Assembly: GCA_035236585.1 (NCBI GenBank)
Contig: CP141126.1
Location: 69,479,414 to 69,543,413, forward strand
Source of the DNA: Warburgia ugandensis
Taxonomy: Eukaryota; Streptophyta; Magnoliopsida; Canellales; Canellaceae
Reading direction: 5' to 3'
DNA length: 64,000 bases
The notes under the pieces: generated by a model
The model's database searches: none
What the model was told of the DNA's origin: nothing
What the model saw: only the letters and a program-made list of their open reading frames with translations
Translations under genes and position numbers: made by a program
In this document: piece after piece, positions 38,531-52,812 of the stretch
How the letters are laid out: each line of letters opens with the position of its first letter
Position numbering within the stretch: position 1 is the first letter of the stretch

Positions 38531-39960
38531 AACTACCCAAGTATTTTGCTAACCAAATTCCATACCCAATATGATGTCAAAATCCTCCATGTTCAACAAA
38601 ATGAGGTCTATGTCCATTCTTTTGCCCAATACCTCTAGGGGTACATTATGCAAGTATTCTTGTAGTTTAATTATTTTTCCAACTGAGTTGTTACATCTAA
38701 ATCAAATCCCAAGTTTTTCACCGATAGTTGTATACTAGATGCAAATTCACAAGATATAAAGGAATGCGTAGATCCGTAATCAAACAATACTTTGGCATAG
38801 TTGTTCCGCTACAAGTAGTGTACCTTCAATTACCGCATTGGATGGTCCACTTGGCCGTCGGTGATAGCGAAAACCCTTCCCGGGTGTCGAGGAGCAATTT
38901 CTAATTTTGCTTCCTTGGCTGCCAATGGTTTGGTACAGGTGGGCGGCGATATGTCCATACTCCCCACAATTGTGGCACTTGATTGGAAATCGTTGTGGTT
39001 GTTGTTGTATAGGTCGTGGGCAGATATTGCCTTGGTGAAATTTTCTACATCTTGGACATGGCTGTCTATTTGGCCTTGGTGCATTGTTCCTTTGATTTCT
39101 TTGAGGCTTAAAATTGTTCCAAGGTCTTTTATTCTTCTGGAAAGGCCTTGGGTTATTGTGTCCTCCTCCACTGAACTTGGTACTTTGACCCTATTTGTAC
39201 TCATCTTCAAACTTGGAAGCCATTTCTACACAATCTGTCAAGGTAGTGGGTTTAGTACCTAGCACCTTTACTTTCAGCCCTGAGTGAAGACCTTCAATGA
39301 ATCGATCCACAGTGTGTGTTTCTGTGTCACACACATGAGGCGCGAATCTCCTTAGTTGTGTGAACTTGTTATCATAGTCCACTACTGACATATCCCCTTG
39401 CCTTAGGTTCAAGAACTCTATCAATTTCCTTTGTTGTACATGAGAAGGAAAGTATTTATGGTTGAATACTTCCTTAAATTCTTCCCATGTAGTATCTTCA
39501 GAATTCGAGAAGAAGGTGTTTTTAGCTGATCTCCACCAAAATGCAGCTTCTTGTTTGAATAAATATGTGGCAAATTTCACTTTCAACTCTGAAGGAGTAC
39601 GTAGTGCACTAAAAGTCTTTTCAACTTCATATATCCATTCTTCAGCCTACACCCTTACCATCATACATTGAAACCCTCTTTTGAAATCTCTCCAGCATTT
39701 TGTCAATCTTTTCCGGTCCTAATGGGAATTTTCCGACTTCATCACTTGGTACAAGGGAAGATTGCCCTTGTCCGTGTGGGGAGTAAATTTGGTGGTGGTG
39801 TTGGTGTAGTATGTCTCACCTCAGTGAGCCCGAGCCTCGCGTACTTGGTATTTCTACGGGAGGTGATGAACTCTCGGGGCTGTTGTAGGTGAGGAAGGAG
39901 GTTCCTTAACATCCTTGTCATCATCTCTTCCATATTACTCATGGTTACTCTCTCCATATT
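38530..39960 (-). pseudogene. Gag and protease region, Tekay/Del copy 1
   Basis: Gag shows 'AAFWWRSAKNTFF', 'TWEEFKEVFNHKYFP', 'EFLNLRQGDMSVVDYDNKFT' and 'QLRRFAPHVC', the retrotransposon gag core. The zinc-knuckle and protease parts follow at about 39.1-38.55 kb and are less clear. It is part of a broken element. Confidence 0.85.
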
Positions 39961-40128
39961 GTCGTTCGGGAGTGGTTTGAGTCACCGCCTTGTAACTCTC
40001 TTTGGTGGCATCTCGCTCATAAACCAAAATTCTATCGATCCTCTATACAACTATTTCTATCTTAATCTAGACATGGATTATAATCTCTCTTTTGGACATA
40101 TTTGTACTGTACCGTGGATCGGATGAAT

Positions 40129-40143
40129 CGCTCCGATACCAAC
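40129..40143 (-). promoter_or_regulatory. Primer binding site of Tekay/Del copy 1 (tRNA-iMet type)
   Basis: The minus strand GTTGGTATCGGAGCG follows the 5' LTR end ...GGTCGTCAC. It differs slightly from the usual TGGTATCAGAGC. Confidence 0.8.
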
Positions 40144-43100
40144 CGTGACGACCGGGTTTTTGAAAACATGATTTGTAAGTATTTTGAAAGCGGGGCCCTT
40201 AAGAGTGTAAAAATTTTTCGCAAAACAAAACAAATGGCGGAAATTCTTTTCTTTAGAACTTGTTTTGAAAACCCAAGTCACCACTTCATACATAACATAA
40301 GTACAATTTGTGTACAAAATAAAATTCCATTGAAGGAATATACTTTTATTAAACTCCAGATCCATCCAAAGTGGTTCACAGAAGGGCCAAATCTAGTACA
40401 ATACTTGTCCAAATTACATAATCCAAAACTCAAGCTCACCATACAATAAAACTCTCAACAAAGAAAAATACATGTCTTCATGGGTATACCTTGAAGATTA
40501 TTCTCTTCAAGTCTTCTATAGTCTTCAGCTCCTAAGTCTCCTTCCTCGGATCCGAGATATTGCAACAAGTACAATATCTCGGCAAGCAATGCTTGGTAGG
40601 GGATTCAAGAAACATAATAATTGACAATGTAATTCCAATCCTTCATAATCTCATTATCCTGAAACATACTCTTTACTTTGTAAGTTATGTATATCTATAT
40701 ACATACATACATACCCTTCATGGGTAAACCAATTAAATTTGTAAAAATAGTCAAATATCATTCCCAATTAAGCTGATCAATTCTCTTCATTTTGAGAATT
40801 TAGTATTACAAACTAATCTCAAATCGGGAATTTCCCTTCTTGGGAAACATTGGTAATATACAATTACCTAGCATTTCATTATGCTATAACATAAGGCATT
40901 TCACTATGCCTATTCCATATGCATCATAGTGCAAAATAATCGAGAAAAGGTTGCTATCTTTAGCCCGACCGTACTAGCGCGCTCGGATAACCGCCCGTTC
41001 ACCACCGATACCACGGTGGAAAATATTATGTCACTGCCCGTATGGGGGCAAGACTTTCCACAGTGGTGGCCTTCCCATAATTGCCACCACCCGACTTTTA
41101 GCCTCTCATTGGGCAAGGTATCATCATATCATCAAATTTCAAGGAGCGGGTGGCCAAACCCTCATAACTCCTCTAGCAATAGCATCCCCTAGGCTCATGC
41201 CTATTAAAACAAACTCACAAGCCTCCAAGCTTGTATGTAAAATAGATTTCATATATATCGACCATATGTCTGTTTACTTAGGGCTGAAATATTTTCTAGT
41301 TCCCTATTCACTTATAGTTTAGTCCTTAACCATCTTATAGGTTTTTGGTTGGATCATAAGGTTTTCAAGAGATTTACTCCAAGTATTATCATTACTCTTG
41401 TCAACATAAGATCATGAGTACAATAATGAATATCTCATGTAAATGCACTCATCAAATCCTCCTACCTTTAAGGATTGATCTCTTTTTCCCAATCTTCCAT
41501 GATCTTGACCAATGTATGTAATCTGTACATCCATACATATTGTCAATATATAAATTATGAACAATCCTATTGATCACTAGATCTGATGTTTAGAATGATC
41601 TTTAGATCATTCATATCTAAGTATTTTTCTATCTCTAAGTCTTTGTATGTTCATCTCCTTGATCTTGATCTTTCATAGATCCTTTGATTGACAATCTACT
41701 CATGTTGATAAAGATCAAGGTCCTAGATCTTCTATCATCTAGTTCTTCTTTGATCTAAGTTCAGTTCTTGGATCATCCCTATGGAGGATGATCTTGGTTT
41801 TCTTCCTTGAATCACCTTTGATCAAGGGTTTGGATTATCTAATCTAATGAACTATAACAAGTATACTACTAAACATTCATACTAAGTACAATATAGTGTT
41901 CTTATTCTTATTGTTCTTGATCATCCAAGATCTAATGGATCTTGTTTGATCATCCTTATCTTACTTACTATTTTTATTAGGGTTAGGTAATTTACTAACC
42001 TTTTATGCTCTTATGATTATTATTCAACCAGTTAATGTGCATGGTTGAAGGTAGCTTATTCGAGCCTCAAATCTAGATCGCTCCTCTTATTTCCAATTGG
42101 CTAAGGCTTACTAGTTGAATGGGTGAACACAAAGTGATTACTTCAATCCTCATGTAAGGAGGCGTTTAGACCTCACAAACGTGAACAGAAGGTAGGGGAA
42201 GAGCGAGGCTCTATTAGATAACCCCTTAACCACTATGTTCATCATTCACTAGAAGGACCATAGCTCAACCTTTCATAAGGTTCCTATAAGCATGTTTACC
42301 CTAAGTACTCTTTCTAATGGATTTTAATTAAGTCCATGAATATTTATAATGTCATTCATGGGGTTTATTATTCTTTTCCTAATTTGGGCCAAGGATTTGA
42401 TGATCCTTATATTGTCCTACTAACTATAGCCCTTACTAATTAAGTCCAAAGTACTTCATTCTTATTTGTGTCATGAAACTCTACTTTCTCATTAGAATAC
42501 ATTTTTGATGTTTTATGCTCTTTATCTCATAACAAGTAAATCTACTACTAACATTCAACCATAAATGAATTATAAATTTAAAGCATAAAACTACCTAATT
42601 TAACATTCAATGAAAATGAGGCAAGGTACTTAAATTAAATCTAAGACCTTATGATAAGAATGAACACATATCATACTAAACTCTAAATGTTATACTAGCA
42701 TGCTTTATAACATAATAACATAAAATGAAACTAATTATATTTACATTTTTAGAAACCTTTACTTATGATCCAACCATTTGATCTTAGATCTTTTCCTTTG
42801 ATTAAGGACTTTAGTTATATTTAGAGAATTTTCTCTATTAAGGTCAAAAGATCACATTGATCTATTTTTATCATAATCCATCCATGATTTCCTTGGATTT
42901 TATCATATATTCTTTCCATCCCAAGGATCTGATCACACTTGATCTCATTGATCAAGTGGGTCCCTTTGTATTTGTTTTTGGGTTTTTCTACCATAAAGGG
43001 TAGATCCCTTAATATATCTCATATATATCCAATTTAAACATAGATATAACTTTATTTAAGTATTAGATCATTATTAAAACATGTTTCTAAGATCTGATCA

Positions 43101-44887
43101 TCTCAGATCTTGAAAATCTATGTAATTGGAAACTTAATTCTTAAATACAGAAAGTTTTTATTGAATAACATGTCATTTTTATTATTCCATAAGAAAATAG
43201 AGGTCTCAAGCTTTCCATAGCTTCTTTCCGATCTCAATTTGGAGTTCGATGACTCCTGCACTGATCCCGAAAGTTCACAAGCCCTTCCTAGGGCCTAGAT
43301 TTGATCCGGGGCCCAAGGAAGGAACGGCCCGCATTAGTCGGGCGGAACGGCAGGCGTAACGAACCGAGCGGAACGAACCAGGGTGTTCGTCGGGCGCGTC
43401 CGCTGGGAAGAAAATCCCAAGCGCGATCGCGGACGTCCACGTACGCGGACGGACGAGCGGAACGCCTGCCGTCCGCGCGCCCGCAAACCGGCCGGGGCAT
43501 CGCCGGGCGCGTCCGCTCGTCCTTTTTATGGACGCTCCCTTCATTGCGCTTGAACCGACGCCCCACGTGTATCGCACGCGCGTTCCGACGGTGCGTCACG
43601 CGGCGTCTTGGGCGTCGCTCGATTCGGAGATCGGACGGTCCCTTCGGGACCGTCCAATCAATCCTCTTGCAATTGAGGGCCCAAAAGGTCTCTCGATTTT
43701 GATGAAAATTCTACCCTAGGGGTTTTGGACCCTTCGGATCGATTGCATAGTCAGATTTCTCATCCGAGCACTCCATCATCCCTAATTAAGGGTTCTGTTG
43801 TTTACTTTATTTTTATCTTTTATTACCAAAATTAATTACAAAGTAAAATAAAATTTACATAAAACAATACTAAAAATATATGAAAATGATTTCCACTTAC
43901 TTGATTGGGGAGAAAACCTGATTTACATGCCCAATTAAAAAAAAATACCTTGTTGATGACGATATAGCCTAAAATCCACCTTTCGCGTAAATACCGTTGT
44001 TTGAACCGTTGGATCTTGAAATTCCTTTGGGGGTTTTGTAGAATAGATGTGTTGGGATGTTTTTGGACGGTGGAATTGATCAAATTAGATCTAGAACAGA
44101 GTGCCTAATTGAATTTAGGTCTCTTGTTCTAATCTAAAAAGAAAAACAAATTGGAAAGAGATTTAGCTCTTGGAAATTTTGGGGTTTTCGAGAGGAATTC
44201 TAGATCTAATTTTTCAAGGAGATTGAAGATAATTTCATGGGGATTGTATGAGGATTTTTGGAAGATTTTTGGGGTTGTATTTATAGGCATTTTGGGTCTT
44301 TTTCATGATTATAATATGTTATTTTTTTAATACAAAATGGCATGAAAGTCTTTAATGCTCCCATACCTAACCCCATGACTAGCTGATCTTTGTTGACCCA
44401 TGTTTCACATGGGCTGCTAATCAATTTGGTTGTTGGGGACGTGGTGGTCCCCATGTGGGCCCCATGTGGGCCCTACATGGTGTAAAAAGTCCGTTTTGCC
44501 CTTTATGCATAAAACTTTGGGTTTTATTCCCATGATCTCGGATTTGAGTGTACTTAGTGGCGTTGGATTCGTATTTCTTAGTACATTCTAAATTTTGATG
44601 TTTCATATTTTGATTTTTGGAATATTTTGATTTTTGGGTAAAATTACTATTTTACCCCTTTTGTCCAAAAAATGAAAAACTTAAGGATTTCTCATCCGAA
44701 TTCGAAATTTGTCGTGCTTGCAGTCATTTTGAAGGGTTTGCTAAGTTTAAATTTCAATTTTATATTTGATTATACTTTTATAACAAGATATTTTAAATAA
44801 CCCTAATATTTCAAATTTCCCAAAATATCCGAAATTCAAACTTTATTGATTTTTCTCAATCAATTTACAAAAATTGGGGTTATTACA
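40144..44887 (-). repeat. LTR 2, shared: 5' LTR of copy 1 and 3' LTR of copy 2
   Basis: 4744 bp and nearly collinear with LTR 1. The differences are small and often replace CTG/CAG by a CG-containing triplet. The minus strand starts TGTAATAACCCC next to a second, shorter polypurine stretch. Confidence 0.9.
43310..43665 (-). promoter_or_regulatory. CpG-rich island of LTR 2 with a perfect hairpin
   Basis: This is the counterpart of 33.95-34.30 kb. At 43633-43655, 'ggacggtccc', loop 'ttc', 'gggaccgtcc' forms a perfect 10-bp stem. The equivalent hairpin in LTR 1 is imperfect. A promoter or signal role is only inferred. Confidence 0.45.
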
Positions 44888-47800
44888 ATCTTCCCTTACA
44901 ACAATTTCGTCTCTCGAAATTTGTAATACAAAGACTTTACTCAAACAAACTAGGGTGTGTCTTCCTCATTTCTACTTCCGTTTCCCATGTGGCTTCCCCA
45001 ATAGAGTGATGTCATGCCACAGACCTCGACTAACTAATCGCTTTTGGTTCTTAACTCGTTCCTTGCGGTCCAGACCGTATTGCCTTTTCTCTTCGAAGGT
45101 TAGGGTCAGGCTCTTAGCTCTTTCTCCGCACCCTTCGCCAAGTACATGAGTGTCGTCTCTGGAGGCACTTCCTTAGCATAGACAGCATGAAAGACACTCA
45201 TGTATTTCGAGAGTTGGGGTGGTAAGGGGCTAATTTGTATGCCACTTGACCAACCCTTTTTCTAAGATTTCAAACGGACTCAATGAATCGAGGACTAAGT
45301 TTTCTCTTTCGCTTCCAAACCTCATTACTCCCTTTGATAGGTGATACTTTTAGAAATACGTGCTCCCCAACATCAAAACTTTCCGTGTTTCCTTTGTATT
45401 GCCTTTATCTCGCGTGAGACTCTTTGTCGATCATGCGGTGTTGTTAACAACCTCTTTGTATCAATCTGACCTTTGTCTATACATTGTCTCCACTAATTTT
45501 GACTTTATCAGCCTCCTTTCTCCAACTTCACTCCAACAGGTTGGGGATCGAAGATGGCCGTTCATACAATGTGCTTCATATGGTGCCATACCAATACTTG
45601 CTTGAAAACCTGTTGTTATATGCAAATTCTTACTAAAGGAAGATGTTCATCCCAACTCCCTTTCCAATCTAATGCACATGCTCTCCTTAAATATATCTTT
45701 CGAAGGTTTTGAATTAGTTCCTTTCTACTTAATTGACCATCCGCTTTGAGGGTGAAATGTCAGATCGTAAGTTTAATTCTAGGTTCCCAAGGCTTGTTGT
45801 ACACTCTTTCCAACATCTTCAAGTAATCTTCCATCCCTATCCGAGATAATGGATAGTGGAATCCCATGAAGTCTTACTATTTCTTTGATGTATAACTTGA
45901 GCCAGACCGTCAACCGATTGGTTTTGTCTAATTGGTAGGAAATGTGCTGACTTTGTTAACCTATCCACCACCACCCGTAAATCATGTCATGGCCTCGTTT
46001 CTCAGTCCTCGGCAATCCCACTACAAAATCCATAGTGATATTGTCCCATTTCCATTCTCGGGAAGTTCCAATGTTTGGTAACATTCCAGCTGGTCTTTGG
46101 TGTTCAGCCTTACTTGTTGACAATTTCAGACATTTAGCCCACAAATTCTCCTATTTCTCTCTTCATGCCTTCCCACCAAAAGTTTCTTTTTAAATCTGAT
46201 ACATCTTTGTACTTCCAGTGGTGTATAGAAAACTTTCACATCGATGGGCTTCTTGTATCAACTCCTTTCTCGTACATGTATTTGGTTTAGGAACCACCAA
46301 TCTCTCTTGAAAACGTATGCCCCCATCCTGGCCCCTTAACAAATCCTTTCTTTTTCACATAATTCCCGAGTTGTCAGATCTTCTTCTCTGGGCTTTAAGG
46401 ACTCTTTCTACAAAAGCTGATTTAATTTAGTGATGTTTTGGGTTTCAAGAGGGAGCTCTCGGGTTGTCTACTTAATGCATCACCGCTACTACATTTGCCT
46501 TTCCAGGATGGTATTGGATGGCAAAATCGTAGTCTTTGATATACCTCTATCCATCTTCTTTGTCTCATATTTAAATCAGCCTCGAGTGAAGATGTATTTC
46601 GAGACTCTTATGATCCGTAGGAAATACATTGAATTTTTCCCCATACAAATAATGTCTCCAAATTTTCTTAATGCAAACACTAATACCAAGCTACATTCTA
46701 AGTCATGTACCGGGTAATTTTATTTCATGTTTCTTCAATTGTCTGAAGATGCATAAGCAATGACCTTCCCATTTTGCATTAGACATTACACCCTCCTAAC
46801 TCCTTTGCTCCGAAGCATCATGGAAGATATTTCATATCCCCCACTCCCACCGGCAAGGTCACATACTCTAAGTGCCGTAGTTAATCTCCTTTCTTTAGCT
46901 CTTGAAAACTATTTTTGCTAAATTTCTCTCGACCAAGTGAATGGTACCCCTTTCTTGTCAAGGGAAGCTACATGTGAAGAGCTAGACGAGAGAACCCTTT
47001 GGAATGAATCTACTGCGTAGTATCCGCGCTAGTCCAAGAAAAACTACGTATTTCTATCGTTACTTAGCTTCAGTTTCTCCCAATTCATTACCGCTTCAAT
47101 CTTGGCAGGGTCCACTTCTACTCCATTCTTGGAAATTACATGACCTAAAAATTGACCTCTTTCTCTAACCGGTGGTAATTCACACTCTCGCACCGAATTT
47201 ACCAAACAGCTTTATGCAGGTTCTCGAGGGTATTTAGTACACCCCATTTGTAAGTTGTTCTTGATGTTCTTGGATACCGGTAGAGTAAATCAAGATATCG
47301 TCCGATAAATACTATCACAAATTTGATCCAAAATTCTTTGAAGATTCTATTTCATCAAATCCATAAACACTCGCTGGTGCATTAGTCAACCCAAAAGACA
47401 TGACTAAAAACTCGTAATGCCCATATCGAGTTCTCGAATGCCGACTTCTGGATATGTCTTCTATCCTTAACACGCAATTGATGATATCCCGATCTAAGGT
47501 CAATTTTAGAAAAGACCTTACGCAGATTGGAGTTGGATCAAAGCAGATCATCAATGGCAAGTGGTAAGTGGATATCTATTTTTCACCGTGACACCTGCTC
47601 AACATTCTATAATCAATGCATAATCTCATTGACCCATCCTTCTTCTCGACAAATATTACATCGGTGCTCCCTACCATGGTGAATCTTACTTGGTCTAACA
47701 AATCCCTTTTTCTAACAACAACAAGTCTCTTGCTAGAATTGTCCTTTTAACTCTTTCAATCACTGGGCCATCCTATATAGGTGCTTTAGAAGGCTTTTGA

Positions 47801-49761
47801 ACGGAGTTGTGTCAGAATTACTCAATGGTAAACTCAATTTCCTTGGTGTGGGGGGTAACTCCGGTAGTTTTCCCAGAAAACATCTTGGAATTCCTTGACC
47901 TGTTTCCACTTTCGTTATTCCTGGGCTGCTCAATATCTAAAGAAACCATCATTGCTTTTAAAAATGCCCCACACCCTCTTTGGCCATATGTTTGACTCGC
48001 CTTCATAATGATTAATGATGATGGATTTGTCTAAGTCATTGTGGTTTCCCATACAAAGGTTAATACTTGCTCTCCTGGTATACTAAAATGTGAGTTTCTT
48101 CTTGTGACAACACCCACATAACTACTCCAAGCATTTTGCTAACTACCCATACCTTAATATGATGTCAAAATCCTCCATGTTCAACAAAATGAGGCTCTAT
48201 GTCCATTCTTTCAGCCCAATACCTCAGTAGGGTACATTATGCAAGTATTCTTGTAGTTTGAATTATTTTTCCACAACTGGAGTTGTTACATCTAAATCAA
48301 ATCCCAAGTTTTTCTCACCGATAGGTTGTATACTAGATTACGCAAATTCACAAGATATAAAGGAATGCGAGATCCGGTAATCAAACAATACTTTCGCATG
48401 TTTGTTCAAGCAAGTAAGGTACCTTCACCACCGTATTGGGGATGGTCCAAATTGGCCGCCGTTGATAGCCGAAACCCTTTCCGGGTGTCGAGGAGCAATT
48501 TCTAGTTCTTGCTTCCTTGACTGCCAATGGTTTGGTACAAGGCGGCGATATGTCCATACTCCCCACAATTGTGGCACTTGATCGGGAAATCGCTTCGTGG
48601 TTGTTGTTGTATAGGTCGTACAGATATTGCCCTTGGTGAAATTTTCTACATCTTGGACATGGCCGTCTATTTGGCCTTGGTGCATTGTTCCTTTGATTTC
48701 TTTGAGGCTTAAAATTGTTCCAAGGTCTTTTTTATTCTCTGCTGAAAGGCCTTTGGGTTATTGTGTCCTCCTCCACCGAACTCGGTACTTTGACCCTTTT
48801 TGTACTCATCTCTAAACTTGGAAGCCATTTCTACACAATCCGTCAAGGTAGTGGGTTTAGTACCTAGCACCTTTACTTTCAGCCCCGAGTGAAGACTCTC
48901 AATGAATCGATCCACAAAGGTGTGTTTCGTGTCACACACATGAGGCGCGAATCTCCTTAGTTGTGTGAACTTGCTATCATAGTCCACTTACCGAATATAT
49001 CCCCTCGCCTTGTGTTCAAGAACTCTATCAATTTCCTTTGTTGTATATGAGAAGTAAAGTGACATGGTTGAATACTTCCTTAAATTCTTCCCATGTAGTA
49101 TCTTCAAAATTCGAGAAGAAGGTGTTTTTACTTGACCTCCATTCAAATGCAGCTTCTTGTTTGAATAACATGTGGCAAATTTCACTTTCAACTCGAAGGA
49201 GTACGTAGGGTACCAAAAGTCTTTTTCTAACTTCATATATCCATTCTTCAAATTTTTTCACTTCACCCTTACCATCATACATTGAAACCCTCTTTTGAAA
49301 TCTCTCCAAAGATTTTGTCAATCTTTTCTCGGTCCTAATGGGAAGTTTCCGACTTCATCACTTGGTACAAGGGAAGATTGCCCTTGTCCGTGTGGGAGTA
49401 GTCAGGTGGTGTCGGTGCAGTATGTCCCACCTCAGCCGAGCCCGAGCCTCGCGTACTTGGTATTTCTACAGGAGGTGATGAACTCTCGGGGCTGTTGTAG
49501 GTGAGGAGTGTTGAGGCCCTTAACATCCTTGTCATCATCTCTTCCATATTACTCATGGTTACTTCCTCTCTCCATATTGTCGCCTCGGAGTGGCTTGAGC
49601 CACCGCTCAGAACTCCCTTTGGTGGCATCTCGCTCATAAACCAAAAATTCTATCAGTCCTCTATACAACTATTTTTATCTTAATCTAGACATGGATTATA
49701 ATCTCTTTTGGACATATTTGTATCAGTACTGTGGATCGGATGAATCGCTCAGATGTCTAAC
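44888..49761 (-). mobile_element. Tekay/Del interior, copy 2, very noisy
   Basis: This interior is collinear with 35504-40143 and carries the same parts in the same order: integrase at about 45.0-46.2 kb, RNase H at about 46.3-46.9 kb, RT at about 47.1-48.0 kb and gag at about 48.4-49.6 kb. It is about 230 bp longer through many short insertions. Dozens of breaks make every frame unreadable beyond short pieces. The kind of difference looks like raw long-read error rather than ordinary decay. Confidence 0.85.
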
Positions 49762-52700
49762 CGTGACGACCTGTGTTTTTGGAAAACATGATTTGTAAAG
49801 TATTTTGAAAGGCAAAATTCTTAAGAGTGTAAAAATTTTTCGCAAAACAAAACAGCGGAAATTCTTTTCTTTAGAACTTGTTTTGAAAACCCAAGCCACC
49901 ACTTCATATATAACATAAGTACAATTTGTGTACAAAATAAAATTCCATTGAAGGAATAGCATTTATTAAACCTCCAGATCCATCCAAAGCGTTCACAAGA
50001 TAAACAAATCTAGTACAATACTTGTCCAAATTACATAATCCAAAAACTCAAGCTCACCATACACACACAAATCCCCAACAAAGAAAAATACATGTCTTCA
50101 AGGGTATACCTTGGAAGATTATTCTCTTCAAGTCTTCTATAGTTCCTACAGCTCCTAAGTCTCCTTTTCCTCGATCTCAGCCGAGATATCAGAATAAGTA
50201 CACATCTCAGCAAGCAATGCTTGGGAGGATTCAAGAAACATAATAATAATCGATAAATGTAATTCCAATCCCTTCATAATCTCATTATCCTCGAACATAC
50301 ATCTTTACTTTTGTAAGTAAGTTATGTATATTTGGAGACATATACATACATACCCTTCATGGGTAAACCAATTAAATTTGTAAAAATACTCAAATATCAT
50401 TCTCAACTGTTTATCAATTCTCTCTACTTTGATAATTTAGTATTACAGCCTAATCTCAAACTGGGAATTTCCTTCTTGGGAAACATCATTGCACATATAT
50501 AATTACCTAGCATTTCTATTATGCTATAACATAAGGCATTTCACTATGCCTATTCCCATATGCATCATAGTGCAAAATAATCTTAAAGGGTTGCTATGTC
50601 AGTAGCTCTGATTCAGATTTGAAGCGCGCTTCTGGATAACTGCCTCTGTTTCACCGATACCACGGTTGAAAATATTATGTCATCAGCTCATATGGGGGGC
50701 AAGACTTTCTCATTGCTGGTGGCCTTCCCATAATTGCCACCACCCCACTTTCTTTAGCCTCTCATTGGGGCGTGTATCATCATATCATCAAATTTCAAGG
50801 AGCTGGTGGCCAAACCCTCATAGTTCCTCTGAAGCAATAGCATCCCCTAGGCTCATGCCTATTAAAACAAACTCACAAGCCTCCAAACTTGTATGTAAAA
50901 ATGTATTTCATATATAATTTGACCACTATGTCCGTTTTTACTTAGGGACTGAAATATTTTCTAGTTCCCTATTCACTTATAGTTTAGTCCCTTTTAACCA
51001 TCTTATAGGTTTCTTTTTGGTTGGATCATAAGGTTTTCAAGAGATTTACTCCAAGTATTATCATTACTCTTGTTTCAACATAAGATCATGAGTACAATAA
51101 TGAATATCTCATGTAAATGCACTCATCAAATCCTCCTACCTTTAAGGATTGATTCCCCTTTTTCCTAATCTTCCATGATCTTGGACTGATGTAAGTGTGG
51201 TAATTCTGTACATCCATACATATTGTCAATATATAAAATTATGAACAATCCTATTGATCACTAGATTCGATGTTTAGAATGATCTTTAGATCATTCATAT
51301 CTGGGGCATTTTTCTATCTCTAAGTCTTTGTATGTTCATCTCCTTGATCTTGATCTTTCATAGATCCTTTGATTGTGATAATCTACTCAAGAAGGATAGA
51401 AGATCAGCGTCCTGGGGATCTTCTATCATCTAGTTCTTCTTTGATCTAAGTTCGGTTCTTCGATCATCCCTATGGAGGATGATTCTGGTTTTCTTTCCCT
51501 TGAATCACCTTTGATCAAGGGTTTGGATTATCTAATCTAATGAACTATAACAAGTATAATACTAAACATCTTCATACTAAGTACAATATAGTGTTCTTAT
51601 TCTTATTGTTCTTGATCATCCAAGATCTAATGGATCTTGTTTGATCATCCTTATCTTACTTACTATTTTTATTAGGGTTAGGTGAATTACCAACCTTTTT
51701 ATGCTCTTATAGATTATTATTCAACCGGGGCTTAATGTGCATGGTTGAAGGTAGCTTATTCAAGCCTAAATCTAGGGATCGTTCTTCCTATTTCAAATTT
51801 GGCTAAGGTTTAATAGTTGAATGGGTGAACACAAAGCATTACCTAACTTTCATGTAAGGAGGCGTTTTAGACCTCACAAACGTCACAACGTATGGTGTTG
51901 TTTGTGCCTCTATTAGATAACCCCTTAACCACTATGTTCATCATTCACTAGAAGGACCATAGCTCAACCCTTCATAAGGTTCCTATAAGTATGTTTACCC
52001 TAAGTACTCTTTCTAATGGATTTTAATTAAGTCCATGAATATTTATAATGTCAATTCAAGGGGTTTATTATTCTTTTTCCCACTTGGGGCCAAGGATTTG
52101 ATGGATCCTTATATTGCCCTACTAATCCATAGCCCTTACTTAATTAAGTCCAAAAGTACTTCCATTCTTATTTGTGTCATGAAACTCTACTTTCTCATTA
52201 GAATACATTTTTTGATGTTTTATGCTCTTTATCTCATAAACAAGTAAATCTACTACCAATATTCAACCATAAATGAATTATAAATTTAAAGCATAAAACT
52301 ACCCACTTTAACATTCAAATGAAAAATGAGGGCAAGGTACTTAAAATTAAATTTAGCACCTTATGATAAGAATGGAACACATATCATACTAAACTCTAAA
52401 TGTTATACTAGCATGCTTTATAACATAATAAATATAAAATGAAACTAATTTCTATTTACATTTTTAGAAACCTTGCTTATGATCCAACCATTTGATTCCT
52501 GGATCTTTTCCTTTGATTAAGGACTTTAGTTATATTTAGAGAATTTTTCTCTATTAAGGTCAAAAGATCACATTGATCTATTTTTATCATAATCCATCCA
52601 TGATTTCCTTCGATTTTATCATATATTATTCTTTCCATCCCAAGGATATTCGATCACACTTGATCTCATTGATCTGCTGGGTCCCTTTGTATTTGTTTGG

Positions 52701-52812
52701 GTTTTTCTACCATAAAGGGTAGATCCCTTTAATATATCTCATATATATCCACTGAACATAGATATAACTTTATTTAAGTATTAGATCATTGCCATGAAAA
52801 CATGTTTCTAAG
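49762..52812 (-). repeat. LTR 3, partial, ends at the assembly gap
   Basis: It matches the first 3.05 kb (plus-strand order) of LTR 1 and LTR 2 and stops at the N run. The missing part includes the CpG-rich promoter region. It is noisier than LTR 2. A PBS-like sequence lies just left of it (49741-49761). Confidence 0.9.

Larger units (their letters stand above)
30782..44887 (-). mobile_element. Tekay/Del chromovirus (Ty3/gypsy), copy 1: LTR-interior-LTR, broken
   Basis: The layout on the minus strand is 5' LTR 40144-44887, PBS 40129-40143, gag, protease, RT, RNase H, integrase with chromodomain, PPT 35504-35516, and 3' LTR 30782-35503. LTRs of about 4.7 kb and a C-terminal chromodomain place it in the Tekay/Del clade. 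It spans about 14.1 kb. The interior still reads well but is broken about half a dozen times. By eye the two LTRs are close to identical apart from a scatter of small differences, so the insertion is recent in evolutionary terms. Some of those differences may be sequencing error. It inserted into the integrase end of an OTA element. Confidence 0.9.

Noticed and set aside
38861-39262. Plus-strand frames opposite the chromovirus interior
   Set aside because: They are antisense shadows of the gag and pol frames on the minus strand.
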